A stretch of DNA of 64,000 nucleotides, from the NCBI RefSeq assembly GCF_016583825.1, contig NZ_NRRV01000028.1, positions 1 to 64,000 on the forward strand, in the 5' to 3' direction. The position numbers were made by a program, and so were the translations under genes. The notes beneath the pieces were generated by a model, which did no database searches, was not told where the DNA came from, and saw only the letters and a program-made list of their open reading frames with translations. This document shows, in pieces, positions 43,607 to 52,532 of this stretch (position 1 is its first letter; the number at the start of each line of letters is the position of its first letter). The DNA is from Thiohalocapsa halophila (GTDB lineage: Bacteria; Pseudomonadota; Gammaproteobacteria; Chromatiales; Chromatiaceae).

Positions 43607-44872
43607 ATGACGAACTCAGACACCTTCGATGCCGTCGTCGTCGGCGGCGGCCCCGCCGGCGCCACCGCGGCGACCGATCTGGCCCGGCGCGGGCGCCGGG
43701 TGCTGCTGCTGGACCGCCCCGGGCGCATCAAGCCCTGCGGCGGCGCCATTCCGCCGAAGGCCATCGAGGAGTTCGAGATCCCGGACTCGCAGCTGGTGGC
43801 CAAGATCAGCTCCGCGCGCATGGTGGCGCCGAGCGACCGGCACGTGGACATGCCGATCGACGGCGGCTTCGTCGGCATGGTGGACCGCGAGCCCTTCGAC
43901 GAGTGGCTGCGCGAGCGCGCGGCGGGCGCCGGCGCCGAGCGGCGCCATGGCACCTTCACCAAGCTGACCCGCGATACAGACGGCACGGCGCTGATCCATT
44001 ATCGCCCAGCCGAGTCTGCGGACCGAAACGAAGACATCGCGGTGCGCGCCAAGGCCGTCATCGGTGCCGACGGCGCCATGTCCGCGGTGGCCAAGCAGTG
44101 CATTCCCGGCGCCAAGGAGCTACCCCACGTGGCGGCCTACCACGAGATCGTGCGCTCGCCGGCGCCCACCTCGGGCAAGGGCCTGCACGATTTCGAGCCG
44201 AGCCGCTGCGACGTTTACTATCAGGGCAAGCTCTCGCCGGACTTCTACGCCTGGATCTTCCCGCATGGGGAGACCACCAGCATCGGCGTCGGCACGGAGC
44301 TGAAGGGATTCTCCCTGCACGACGCGGTGGACCAGCTGCGCAAGGAGACCGGGCTCGATCAGTGCGAGACGCTGCGCCGCGAGGGCGCCCCCATCCCGCT
44401 GCATCCGCTGCCCAAATGGGACAACGGCCAAGACGTGGTGCTGGCCGGTGATGCCGCCGGCGTGGTCGCACCGGCCTCCGGCGAAGGCATCTACTACGCG
44501 CTGGTGGGCGGACGGCTCGCCGGGGAGGCGGTGGAGGAGCTACTGGTGACAGGCCAAGCCAAGGCGCTGGCCATGGCGCGCAAGCGCTTCATGAAGCAGC
44601 ACGGGCGGGTGTTCTGGATCCTCGGGATCATGCAGAAGTTCTGGTACAAGAGCGATAAGCGCCGTGAACGCTTCGTCAGCCTCTGCGACGATCCGGACAT
44701 CCAGCACCTCACCTGGCAGGCCTACATGCACAAGAAGCTGGTGAAGGCCAAGCCGGCGGCGCACGTGCGCATCTTCTTCAAGGACATGGCGCACCTGCTG
44801 GGCGTGGTGTCGCCCTGGCGCAAGAAGGCCGCAGCCGCCGATAGCGAAGCCACGCGGCTGCCCTCATCCTGA
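43607..44872 (+). CDS. bchP: Geranylgeranyl reductase BchP
   Basis: 421 aa from ATG 43,607, preceded by AGGTGA; GTG 43,598 is less likely. FAD-dependent reductase that saturates the geranylgeranyl tail to phytyl. The FAD motif VVVGGGPAGATAATDLA, the family box RIKPCGGAIPPKAIEEF and GDAAGVVAPASGEGIYYALVGG are present. The C-terminal FWYKSDKRRERFVSLCDDPDIQHLTWQAYMHKKL is typical of BchP/ChlP. Confidence 0.95.
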   Translation: MTNSDTFDAVVVGGGPAGATAATDLARRGRRVLLLDRPGRIKPCGGAIPPKAIEEFEIPDSQLVAKISSARMVAPSDRHVDMPIDGGFVGMVDREPFDEWLRERAAGAGAERRHGTFTKLTRDTDGTALIHYRPAESADRNEDIAVRAKAVIGADGAMSAVAKQCIPGAKELPHVAAYHEIVRSPAPTSGKGLHDFEPSRCDVYYQGKLSPDFYAWIFPHGETTSIGVGTELKGFSLHDAVDQLRKETGLDQCETLRREGAPIPLHPLPKWDNGQDVVLAGDAAGVVAPASGEGIYYALVGGRLAGEAVEELLVTGQAKALAMARKRFMKQHGRVFWILGIMQKFWYKSDKRRERFVSLCDDPDIQHLTWQAYMHKKLVKAKPAAHVRIFFKDMAHLLGVVSPWRKKAAAADSEATRLPSS

Positions 44873-44944
44873 CGCGCCCGCTGCGCGCGGGACAGCCCGG
44901 CGGCCGCAGTTGGCGGGCCCGCGCGTGGCGGGCCCGGGGCGCGC

Positions 44945-45157
44945 TCAGCCCTGGTCCTTCTTGGTGGTGTCGATGTTGAGCGGTAGGTAGGCGAAGCAGG
45001 TGCGCCGCCAACTGGTGAAAAGCAGGATCAGCGCCACGGCGACCAGCAGCATCTGCAGGCCCATACCGGGCACGAAAAAGCTCAGGATCATGATCACCGC
45101 GGCGGCGATGAGGCGGATGGTGCTGTCTCGCTGACCGACGTTCTTGGGCAAGGCCAT
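44945..45157 (-). CDS. DUF2892 (YgaP-transmembrane-like) small membrane protein
   Basis: 70 aa from ATG 45,157. Starts MALPKNVGQRDSTIRLIAAAVIM, the classic DUF2892 opening (NVG..DR..R...G), with two membrane helices. Function unknown; such domains also occur fused to rhodaneses. It lies between bchP and pucC on the opposite strand. Confidence 0.75.
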   Translation of the reverse strand: MALPKNVGQRDSTIRLIAAAVIMILSFFVPGMGLQMLLVAVALILLFTSWRRTCFAYLPLNIDTTKKDQG

Positions 45158-45626
45158 GGGGTTTGTACTCCGTGGTAAATGAGAATGAAAACAGCCGGGC
45201 GCCCGGGCACGGCTGAGCCTGTGTTGTTCGACAGGCCCGAGCGCGCTTCGGTGCCTGAGGTGACTCCAGCGCCCGAGTGTAGCAGAGCGCCGAGCGACAA
45301 CCTGTGCGCCTGTGGAAGCGGCCTGTGGCCGCGACACGCGCGCGAGCGCAGCCGTCGCGGCGGGGCGCCGCTCCCACAGGGAGCCCTGCGGATTCGCGTT
45401 TTGTCCGAGCGCCCGGATACCCTAGTATCCCCACGGCGGCTAGGGCATGACCGCCAGCGCCCGGAACGGCCTGCCCGCTCAAGCTGCGACCACGGCGGCA
45501 GGTCGGGTAGGCGACCACGTCACTCGAGACGCGACTGTCAGCATCTCAGCCAGCCCGGCGCCCGCGCCACCGAGCAACCCGCCCCGCAAGCCCAACCTGT
45601 CCAGAAGCACCGAAGAGAGTCCAGAC
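45158..45626. other. Noncoding stretch before pucC
   Basis: 469 bp holding a REPIN-like inverted pair (45,311-45,378) and otherwise nothing supportable. The open frame from 45,447 to the pucC start lacks family similarity. Confidence 0.5.
45311..45378. repeat. REPIN-like inverted REP pair (second family)
   Basis: Left arm TGTGGAAGCGGCCTGTGGCC, continuing GCGACA; right arm GTCGCGGCGGGGCGCCGCTC, continuing CCACA. Each arm is a small palindrome, and the two are inverted relative to each other. Same family as the cluster at 48,249-48,480. Confidence 0.75.
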
Positions 45627-47039
45627 ATGAAGAGCGTGATGAACTGGATCGTCCGCCTGCCATTCGCGGACGCCGGCACCGAGCAATTGCCGCTACCCAA
45701 GCTGCTCCGGCTGTCGTTGTTCCAGGTGTCCGTGGGTATGGCCATGGTGCTGCTCTACGGCACCCTGAACCGCGTCATGGTGGTGGAGCTCGGCGTCTCC
45801 GCCTGGCTGGTGTCGCTGATGGTGGCCTTGCCCTTGGTGTTCGCGCCCTTCCGCGCCCTCATCGGCCATCGCTCGGACTATCATCATTCCGCCTTCGGCT
45901 GGCGACGGGTGCCCTACATCGCGCTCGGCAGCATGCTCCAGTACGGGGGCTTCGCCATCATGCCGTACAGCATCCTGATCCTGTCGGACGAGACCAACCA
46001 GCTCATTTTCGTCGGCCAGTTCTTCGCCGCCGTCTCCTTCCTGCTGGTGGGTGCCGGCCTGCACACGGTGCAGACCGCGGGCCTGGCGCTGGCCACGGAC
46101 CTGGCGCCGCAAGACAAGCGCCCTCGTGTGGTCGCCCTGCTCTACGCCACGCTGCTGCTCGGCATGGGCGCGAGTGCGCTGCTCTTTGGCCACCTGCTGG
46201 AGGACTTCTCCCACAAGCGCCTGGTGGAGGTGGTGCACGCCGCGGCACTGGCCACGCTGGTGCTCAATTTCATCGCCGCCTGGAAGCAGGAGTCCATCGA
46301 TCTCAAGCGCGCAGTGGCGCAGATTCCGCGCCCGCCGTTCAAGGAGACCTGGCAGGCCTTCATGAAGGGTGGGCGCTCGGCGGGGCTGCTCATCGCCGTC
46401 GGGCTCGGCACCGCCGGGTTCAGCATGCAGGAGATCCTGCTGGAGCCCTATGGCGCCCAGGTGCTGGGGCTCACCGTCAGCGAAACCACCAGGCTCACCG
46501 CCATCCTCGCCGGCGGCACCTTCCTGGCCTTCGTGCTGGCAGGCTTCGTGCTGAGCCGCGGCGGCGACGCCTACCGCCTTGCAGCCTTCGGTACTGTCGT
46601 CGGCATCGGCGGCTTTCTGCTGGTGATCTCCGCAGCCACGGTGGAGTCACCGTTGGTGTTTCGCATCGGCACCGGCTTCATCGGCTTCGGCAACGGACTG
46701 CTCGGCGTCGGCACGCTGACCGCCGCCATGGGCTTGGCCGAGCGTGGCCATGCGGGCCTCGCGCTCGGCGCCTGGGGCGCGGTGCAGGCCACCTCGCAGG
46801 GCGTGGCCATTGCACTGGGTGGCGCGCTGCGGGACGTCACCACCGGGCTCGCGGTGGGCGGCTCCCTCGGGCCCGACCTCACCGAGATCTCCGTCGGCTA
46901 CCGCTTCGTCTACATCATCGAGGTGGTGCTCCTCGCGGCGGCGTTCATCGTGCTGCTGCCCTTGGTGCTGCGCGCCCGCCGCGACCGACAGCAGGCCCGC
47001 CCCGCCGAGGGCCAGTTCGGACTCGATCAGATGCCCTAG
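45627..47039 (+). CDS. pucC: PucC-type BCD-family MFS transporter (LH2 assembly)
   Basis: 470 aa from ATG 45,627 (MKSVMNWIVRLPFADAG). About 12 membrane helices with LFQVSVGMAMVLLYGTLNRVMV, RALIGHRSDYHHSAFGWRRVPYIALG, TVQTAGLALATDLAP and FSMQEILLEPYGAQVLGL. Strongly similar to LhaA at 17,611. Its position beside the LH2-type antenna genes suggests a PucC role in peripheral antenna assembly. The longer upstream frame from 45,447 is not supported. Confidence 0.88.
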   Translation: MKSVMNWIVRLPFADAGTEQLPLPKLLRLSLFQVSVGMAMVLLYGTLNRVMVVELGVSAWLVSLMVALPLVFAPFRALIGHRSDYHHSAFGWRRVPYIALGSMLQYGGFAIMPYSILILSDETNQLIFVGQFFAAVSFLLVGAGLHTVQTAGLALATDLAPQDKRPRVVALLYATLLLGMGASALLFGHLLEDFSHKRLVEVVHAAALATLVLNFIAAWKQESIDLKRAVAQIPRPPFKETWQAFMKGGRSAGLLIAVGLGTAGFSMQEILLEPYGAQVLGLTVSETTRLTAILAGGTFLAFVLAGFVLSRGGDAYRLAAFGTVVGIGGFLLVISAATVESPLVFRIGTGFIGFGNGLLGVGTLTAAMGLAERGHAGLALGAWGAVQATSQGVAIALGGALRDVTTGLAVGGSLGPDLTEISVGYRFVYIIEVVLLAAAFIVLLPLVLRARRDRQQARPAEGQFGLDQMP

Positions 47040-47497
47040 CCTAGGCGTCAGCCCCCAGCGACCCCCGGCCGAGCATCCGCGAGGCCGTGGGGGCACACCC
47101 CGCCCGCGCACCCTCCGCGCCCGCGAGCCGCCAGCATCTCCGCCGGCGCGGCGCCGCCCGTCAAGCGACGGCATCGGCATCGAAGCCGCCGGTGCATGAC
47201 GGCTAGCTGCTCGGATTGCACCAATCCTTGGCTCCTCACAATGCAGGCCGCCGAGCCTCAGTGGGTGGAGATTTCCTGAGCGCACAAAGTATCGGCCCGG
47301 TGCCGACGCGGGCGCTGCTCCCGAAGCGTTGGGAGCGGCGCCCGGTCGACACCGGGCCTTGTGCGGCGCATCAGCTGAGATGCGCAGCCGGCGGCCTGGG
47401 GCTTTGGTCCGATGGACTGCCTTCAGGCCGCCGCAGGGTCGGCTCCGCAGAGCCGAAGCGGCTGCTTGCTTGCTGGGCCTGGCTTATTGGGCCTGGC
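47040..47497. other. Noncoding stretch between pucC and pucA copy 1
   Basis: 458 bp. Next to the pucA stop is a tandem duplication of about 16 bp (CCAATAAGCCAGGC type, 47,471-47,510) that repeats the stop-codon region. Nothing else supportable. Confidence 0.5.
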
Positions 47498-47752
47498 TTA
47501 TTGGGCCGGAGCAGCCGGAGCGGCCGGCGCTTCCACAGCCGCCGGAGCCTCAGCGACCTGCACGCTGTCCTTGAAGCCGTAGCCCGGCAGAGCCAGCGCG
47601 TAGGTGTGGATCATCCACATCTGCACGAACAGGATGAAGAAGAAGGGGACCATCCAGGTGGCGGGGTTGATCACGGTCCAGATCTTCCAGTCTTCTTCTG
47701 GATGATCAGGCTCGGCGATCTTGGGGTCGGCCATCAAATACGGGACTTTCAT
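47498..47752 (-). CDS. pucA: Light-harvesting alpha polypeptide, copy 1 (LH2-type)
   Basis: 84 aa. After an acidic N-terminus (HPEEDWKIWTVINPATWMVP, the KIWTVxNPA motif of LH2 alpha) comes one membrane helix with the bacteriochlorophyll-ligating His49 in QMWMIHTYALALPGYGF and an Ala/Pro-rich tail. Shine-Dalgarno GAGGAG lies 7 nt before the ATG, so the unusual MKVPYL leader is genuine; a second Met at residue 7 has no ribosome-binding site. It follows pucB copy 1 by 110 bp. Confidence 0.92.
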   Translation of the reverse strand: MKVPYLMADPKIAEPDHPEEDWKIWTVINPATWMVPFFFILFVQMWMIHTYALALPGYGFKDSVQVAEAPAAVEAPAAPAAPAQ

Positions 47753-47862
47753 CGGGATCTCCTCGTTGCGAAACCTTGGCGCGCTGAGCGCGTTGGTCGG
47801 TGTCAGTCAGAGCCAGGGCTGGCTCAGAAACAGGGTTCAGAACCGGTGGTCAGGAGCTTTGC

Positions 47863-48006
47863 TCAGAACCAGGGCTGATAGACCCAAGTGACCACGTGGA
47901 CGACGGTCGCGATCATGACCCAGCTCCACACGCCATGCTTCCAGTGCTCGTGGAATTCTTTTGCTTGCTCGTCGGTGAGGCCCGACAGGTTCTTGGATTC
48001 GGCCAT
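47863..48006 (-). CDS. pucB: Light-harvesting beta polypeptide, copy 1 (LH2-type)
   Basis: 47 aa, MAESKNLSGLTDEQAKEFHE start. The single membrane helix contains the conserved His19 and the bacteriochlorophyll ligand His37 (IATVVHVVTWVYQPWF, 18 residues apart as in all antenna betas). Shine-Dalgarno GGAGG is upstream. It differs from copy 2 only at residues 3-4. The promoter with a perfect TGT-N12-ACA site is at 48,143-48,182. Confidence 0.93.
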   Translation of the reverse strand: MAESKNLSGLTDEQAKEFHEHWKHGVWSWVMIATVVHVVTWVYQPWF

Positions 48007-48142
48007 CGAAATAACCTCCGGTGAGGGATTTGATTCGAGTGCCGCCCGGCGGATCCGAACGGGACACTCCGATGTGCGGATGACGGCTGCGCTCACTGGG
48101 GATGCCGGGCATCCAGGGCGTTTGTCGCGATCCACGAGTGTT

Positions 48143-48182
48143 AGTTTAACCTGACAGCTCTATGTGTCAAGGTCGATTTACA
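48143..48182 (-). promoter_or_regulatory. Promoter and PpsR-type operator of pucBA copy 1
   Basis: On the minus strand: TTGACA (complement of 48,165-48,170), 16-bp spacer, TAAACT (complement of 48,143-48,148). A perfect PpsR/CrtJ palindrome TGT-N12-ACA occupies 48,165-48,182 and covers the -35 box. A run of eight A residues just upstream could act as an UP element. Confidence 0.8.
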
Positions 48183-48248
48183 GATTTTTTTTACGGTTGA
48201 TGTTCGAAGACGGCCAGGAGGCGATTCGCACGACCGCGCTGCAACCCG

Positions 48249-48480
48249 CTGGGAGCGACATCCCTGCCGCGACCGGCTCCGGCGCCTCTGGAAGTCCTCG
48301 CGGCCAGAGGCCGCTCCCACAGTGACCGCGCGCATGGGAGCGGCTTCCCTGCCGCGATGCGGCAGAGGCTGTTGTCGCGGCCAGAGGCCGCTGTGCACGG
48401 TGAGCGCGCGCGTGGGAGCGGCATCCTTGCCGCGACTGTTGCCGCAGGGGATCTTGTCGCGGCCAGAGGCCGCTCCCACG
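48249..48480. repeat. Cluster of three REPIN-like inverted pairs
   Basis: Six REP elements alternate in orientation: forms of GTGGGAGCGGC...TGCCGCGA at 48,249, 48,334 and 48,412, and of TCGCGGCCAGAGGCCGCTCC at 48,298, 48,374 and 48,456. They make three units of 65-75 bp. No transposase for this family is visible; the RAYT at 37,428 is associated with a different palindrome. The rest of 48,183-48,641 is noncoding. Confidence 0.8.
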
Positions 48481-48641
48481 GGGGATCAGGCTGATTGCCT
48501 GGCGGGAGTGCCAGCGCGCCTTGGGTCCTTGGCAGCGCTGCTTTTACGCTGCTGCACTCGCAGGCTACTGCTGTGAGCAGAATCGGCGCTGGCGAGCGCC
48601 CGTGGCGGGCGCGGCCGGCTAGCAGCCGGCAAGCCCGGTGA

Positions 48642-50546
48642 TCAGAGGACGAGCGGACCCTCGAGGTCGACGGTCGGGATGGGATTCTCGCGCAGGCCCT
48701 CGGCGGCGAGGATGCGGTTGGCGGCGATGCGCCCGGTCATGGTCGCGGCCTCCATGAGGTTGGCGGGGACCTCGAGCCGCACGAAATCGCCGGCTAGGAA
48801 GAGGTTCGGCACCTGGGTCTCGATGCCGGGGCGGTCCTGGTAGTCGCCGGGGGCCCAGCGCGGGAAGTTCTGCTGCATGGCGTAGACGTCATAGAGCACC
48901 TTGGCGCCCTTGAGCTGGGGGATCAGCTCGTCCAGCTCCGCGCGCATGATGCGCTTGATCTCGGCCTCGTCGATGACGTTCTCGGGCTCCACGGCGTAGG
49001 CGTGCAGCTCCAGCACCGAGCCCCGGTGGCGCCGCGCCCAGTCCTCGTACTCGGGCTGCATCTGGGAGTAGATGGCGATGCTGTCGGTGTAGCGCCAGCC
49101 GCTCACGGTGTAGAAGGGCACGGCCATGGGCGGGCATTCGCGGTCCAGCCACAGGCGCCAGACGATGTAGGGGTCGGCGACGCCGAGCCCCGCGACACTC
49201 TGCACGAAGCCGCGCTGGGGCAGCTCGGAGCGGGCGACGATACCCTGGAGCCCCGGTACATCGCAGGCGAGCACGAAATAATCGGCCTCCAGCTCCGGCG
49301 TCTTGTGCTCCGCCCGCGGCTGAAAGGTGACCTGCTCGCTCGCGTCCGCCACGGCGTCCAAGGCCACCAGCGGCACCACCGTCGGGCCCTCGGTGGGCTT
49401 GCCTTCGGCGTCGTACTTGGCGCCATGGCAGGGGCAGGCGAAGCCGCCGGTGGCCGCATCCAGCCCCACTGGACAGCCCATGTGGGTGCAGCGCCCGGAC
49501 AGCGCCCGGTAACCGCCGTCCGCCTCGCGCTTGGCGTAGTAAAGGTTCGCGCCCTGCCAGAAGGGGGTCCACTGCGTGCCGATGTCTGCCGCCGGCACGC
49601 TGTGCGGGCCGTCGAGGATGTCCCCGGGGCGCTTCATGACGAGCTTGCGCACGCCGCCCTCGCCCGCCACCAGCCGGTCCGCTTCCACGCCGGTGATCAC
49701 CCGCCCGCCCAGCTCGCTCAGCTGCTGGGTCATGGGCGTAACGACCGAGGTCATGGCGTCGTCGATGGTCTGGTCGTAGCCCATGCCATCGGGGTTGCCG
49801 AGGAAGAAGAAGTGGAAGAACTTCATGCCCTCGGCGGCCGAGTACTGGTCGAACTGATTGAAGGAGGTGTGCGCGAAGGGCTCGATGATGGTGTCCACCA
49901 TCGGCTGATTGACACGCTCGCAGAAGGTCTTGAAGTCGATGTCGTCGAACTTCGCGAAGGTGCGCTCGGGGTCGTAGCGCATCAGCTCGTAGAGCTTGCC
50001 GAAGGGGTTGTTGAAGTCCAGGATCGACACCGACTTGGCCTGGTTCACCACTGCGAACAAGTTGAACGGAAACAGCGTCGTGGTGTTGGTGAAGCTCTCG
50101 GTGCCCTTGGCCGGATCTTTGAAGATGACGGGATAGTCCAGCACGGGCTTGAAGTTGCCGCGCAGGCCCATCTCGTCCAGCAGACCGTTCAGGTTGTAGT
50201 ACTGATTGAAGAATCCGTGGAAGCCGTGCTCCATAGCCATGGTCTCGCCGTTCACATCCACATTCCAGCCGGTGAGGCGCCCGCCCAAGTTGTCCGCCCG
50301 CTCCACCAGGGTGACCTGGAAGCCGCGCTTTAGGAGCTCGTAGGCCGCCGCCATGCCGGCGAGCCCGCCGCCCACCACCACCACGCGCTTGTTTTCCGCC
50401 GGCGCCATGGGCAGCTCGGCGTTGTTGTCGGCGGCATAGGGCAGCACCGTGCGGCGGGGCTGGATGGCGTAGAGGCCGGCGGCCCCGAAGGCTGTGCCGG
50501 CCGCGGCGGCGATGCCGGCATTGCGGATGAAGCGACGACGTTGCAT
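48642..50546 (-). CDS. crtU: CrtU-type carotene desaturase/methyltransferase with Rieske domain
   Basis: 634 aa. N-terminal Tat-like signal (MQRRRFIRNAGIAAAAG), then a CrtI-type FAD domain (VVVVGGGLAGMAAAYELLKRGF), an inserted Rieske [2Fe-2S] domain (CTHMGC...CPCHG, residues 349-372), and the C-terminal FAD-binding GDFVRLEVPANLMEAATMTGRIAA. CrtU enzymes turn beta-rings into aromatic phi or chi rings; CrtU/CruE are known to carry a Rieske domain. Divergent from crtY, it probably makes the chi-ring of okenone. The GGDFVR ending is intact. Confidence 0.85.
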   Translation of the reverse strand: MQRRRFIRNAGIAAAAGTAFGAAGLYAIQPRRTVLPYAADNNAELPMAPAENKRVVVVGGGLAGMAAAYELLKRGFQVTLVERADNLGGRLTGWNVDVNGETMAMEHGFHGFFNQYYNLNGLLDEMGLRGNFKPVLDYPVIFKDPAKGTESFTNTTTLFPFNLFAVVNQAKSVSILDFNNPFGKLYELMRYDPERTFAKFDDIDFKTFCERVNQPMVDTIIEPFAHTSFNQFDQYSAAEGMKFFHFFFLGNPDGMGYDQTIDDAMTSVVTPMTQQLSELGGRVITGVEADRLVAGEGGVRKLVMKRPGDILDGPHSVPAADIGTQWTPFWQGANLYYAKREADGGYRALSGRCTHMGCPVGLDAATGGFACPCHGAKYDAEGKPTEGPTVVPLVALDAVADASEQVTFQPRAEHKTPELEADYFVLACDVPGLQGIVARSELPQRGFVQSVAGLGVADPYIVWRLWLDRECPPMAVPFYTVSGWRYTDSIAIYSQMQPEYEDWARRHRGSVLELHAYAVEPENVIDEAEIKRIMRAELDELIPQLKGAKVLYDVYAMQQNFPRWAPGDYQDRPGIETQVPNLFLAGDFVRLEVPANLMEAATMTGRIAANRILAAEGLRENPIPTVDLEGPLVL

Positions 50547-51023
50547 GGGCTTGGACTTCCTGACGACGAGGGGCGGCGCTCACAGGCAGCGCGCGGGGGA
50601 CGGGAGCCGGGCGCCGCCGAGGGATGCTGCGGCGCCTGCTGATCAGACGCGAGTCTAGGGTGCGGCATCGCCGCCCCGCGCTGACGACCATCAACCTCCT
50701 TGGCTCAGCACGGGCGTTGTGCAGACTGCGGCGGCGCTGCGTTGACCCGCCGCAAGAAAGGTCGCTGAAGGCGCCGCCGCAGTCCCTGGGCCGAGGCAGG
50801 CGCAGGCCATGTCCATGCTAGGCTTGCGGGATCAACCCGGTGGTGCGCGGCCGAATCCATCGCCGTCCGCCGGTAAGACGCGCGTGTGCTTCCTGCAACC
50901 CCGTCAAGGGCGTAGCCGCAGTCGGGTTGGCGATAGGGTAACCCGAGCTGCCGCCACCCCGGCCCCACCCGCACCCGTGCAGACGCAGGTGCGCCGCCAG
51001 TTTCAACTAAGCAGGAGCCCAGC
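50547..51023. other. Noncoding region between crtU and crtY
   Basis: 477 bp between divergent crtU and crtY. No TGT-N12-ACA site and no convincing -35/-10 pair were found by eye. No gene supported. Confidence 0.45.
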
Positions 51024-52232
51024 ATGGCCCAACCGACGCCCAACGCCTTCGATGCGGACTATCTCTTGGTAGGTGGCGGGCTCCAGAACGGGCTGATCCT
51101 GCTGGCGCTAGCGGCACGCAAGCCGAACGCCTCGGTGCTGCTGCTGGAGCAGGGGGAGGTTATCGGCGGCAACCACATCTGGTCCTTCCAGGCGCAGGAC
51201 CTGCCCGAAACCGCGCTGGACTGGGCCCGGCCGATCATCGAGTACGAGTGGCCCGGCTATCAGCTCTACTTCGACGACTCGGCGCGCTGGGTGCAGGGGG
51301 CCTATCGGTCACTGAGCTCCGAGCACCTGCACCGGCTGGTTATGGACGCCGCCGCCGGATCGGAGCGCATCGACGTGCGGCTCGGCACCGCTGTGTCCGG
51401 AGTGGACGGCCACAGCGTCGGACTCGCGGACGGGACCCGGCTGCGCGCCCGGGTGGTAGTGGATGCCCGCGGTCCCGAGGCGGCCCGGCCCATGGGCGGG
51501 GGGCGCTTCAGCGGCGGCTATCAAAAATTCGTCGGCTTGGAGTGCCGACTCACGACGCCGACGCATCTCACCGCGCCGATACTGATGGACAGCCGCTGTA
51601 CTCAGCGCGACGGCTTTCGGTTCCACTATGTGCTGCCTTTCGCGCCGGACCGGGTGCTCATCGAGGACACCTACTTCTCCAACGCACCGGACCTGGACGT
51701 GGACGCCCTGCGCCGGGACATCGTCGCCGAGGCCCCACGGCTGGGCCTGCAAGTCGCCGAGGTCCTGCGCACGGAGGTCGGCGTACTGCCCATGCCCGCC
51801 TGGAGCCATTTTCGGGCCCCGGACGCGAGCCCCGTCACCGGCGGCTATGCCGGCGGCTGGTTCAATCCGGGCACCGGCTATTCACTGGCGGCGGCGGCGC
51901 GGCTCGCCGAGCATTTGTCGGCGGTGCCCGTCGCGGACACCTTCGGCCCCGAATGGCATCGGCTCACCCGCGGCATGCGCATCCAGTCGCATTTCCTGGC
52001 CTTCCTGAACCTGCTGATGTTCGGCTTCTTCCACGGCGCCAAGCGCCGGCGCCTGATGGAGCGCTTCTACATGGTCTCGGACCCGGTGATCCACCGCTTC
52101 TTCGCCATGCGCAACAACCCCATCGACATGTGGCGGATCATGTACGTCGGTGCGCCCTGGACGCCGAAGGGCTGGGCCAAGCGCGCGGAGCGGCCGGTGG
52201 AGGTCCAAACGGCCGCCTCATCAGCGGAGTGA
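51024..52232 (+). CDS. crtY: Lycopene beta-cyclase CrtY
   Basis: 402 aa, usual CrtY length. The N-terminal FAD motif DYLLVGGGLQNGLILLALAARKP is followed by GGNHIWSF, VVDARG, GGYQKFVGLECRL, FHYVLPFAPDRVLIEDTYFS and GYAGGWFNPGTGYSLAAAARLAE. AGGAG precedes the ATG. It cyclises psi ends of lycopene to beta-ionone rings, the entry step for the aromatic ring that CrtU would then form. Its C-terminus faces the antenna operon copy 2. Confidence 0.93.
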   Translation: MAQPTPNAFDADYLLVGGGLQNGLILLALAARKPNASVLLLEQGEVIGGNHIWSFQAQDLPETALDWARPIIEYEWPGYQLYFDDSARWVQGAYRSLSSEHLHRLVMDAAAGSERIDVRLGTAVSGVDGHSVGLADGTRLRARVVVDARGPEAARPMGGGRFSGGYQKFVGLECRLTTPTHLTAPILMDSRCTQRDGFRFHYVLPFAPDRVLIEDTYFSNAPDLDVDALRRDIVAEAPRLGLQVAEVLRTEVGVLPMPAWSHFRAPDASPVTGGYAGGWFNPGTGYSLAAAARLAEHLSAVPVADTFGPEWHRLTRGMRIQSHFLAFLNLLMFGFFHGAKRRRLMERFYMVSDPVIHRFFAMRNNPIDMWRIMYVGAPWTPKGWAKRAERPVEVQTAASSAE

Positions 52233-52365
52233 CGGGCGCCCTTCGCAACAGAAGGCTCGCGCAAAAACGCGGAGGCCCACCGCGTCCCGACATCCGCATA
52301 GCGGAACGAGTCGCAGCCATCAGGCTCAGCGCGGTTGAGTGAATCCGCAGAGGGGAGATAGAGAC

Positions 52366-52385
52366 GCGGTGACGGCCGTCACCGC
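52366..52385. repeat. Perfect 20-bp palindrome
   Basis: GCGGTGACGGCCGTCACCGC lies between the 3' ends of crtY and pucA copy 2. No T-run on either side. It could be a bidirectional mRNA end or a protein-binding site. Nothing else is visible in 52,233-52,532. Confidence 0.6.
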
Positions 52386-52532
52386 AACATCCATGTCGCC
52401 AAGTTCCTTGCGGCCTGCGGCGCGGCGCTTCGGCGCTCTTGCTGCCGCAGGCCCCGCCGGTCGCGTCGTTGTTCGTGGGCTGTCCGTATTGCGCGGACGC
52501 GCCCAACGCGGCCGGTAGACGGCGCGCGGTCC

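Noticed and set aside
48249..48480. Regularly spaced repeats resembling a CRISPR array.
   Set aside because: Units alternate in orientation and spacers are short and unequal, which fits REPINs, not CRISPR. No cas genes are in the window.
50547..51023. Possible PpsR sites between crtU and crtY.
   Set aside because: Scanning by eye for TGT-N12-ACA gave only partial matches with two or more mismatches.
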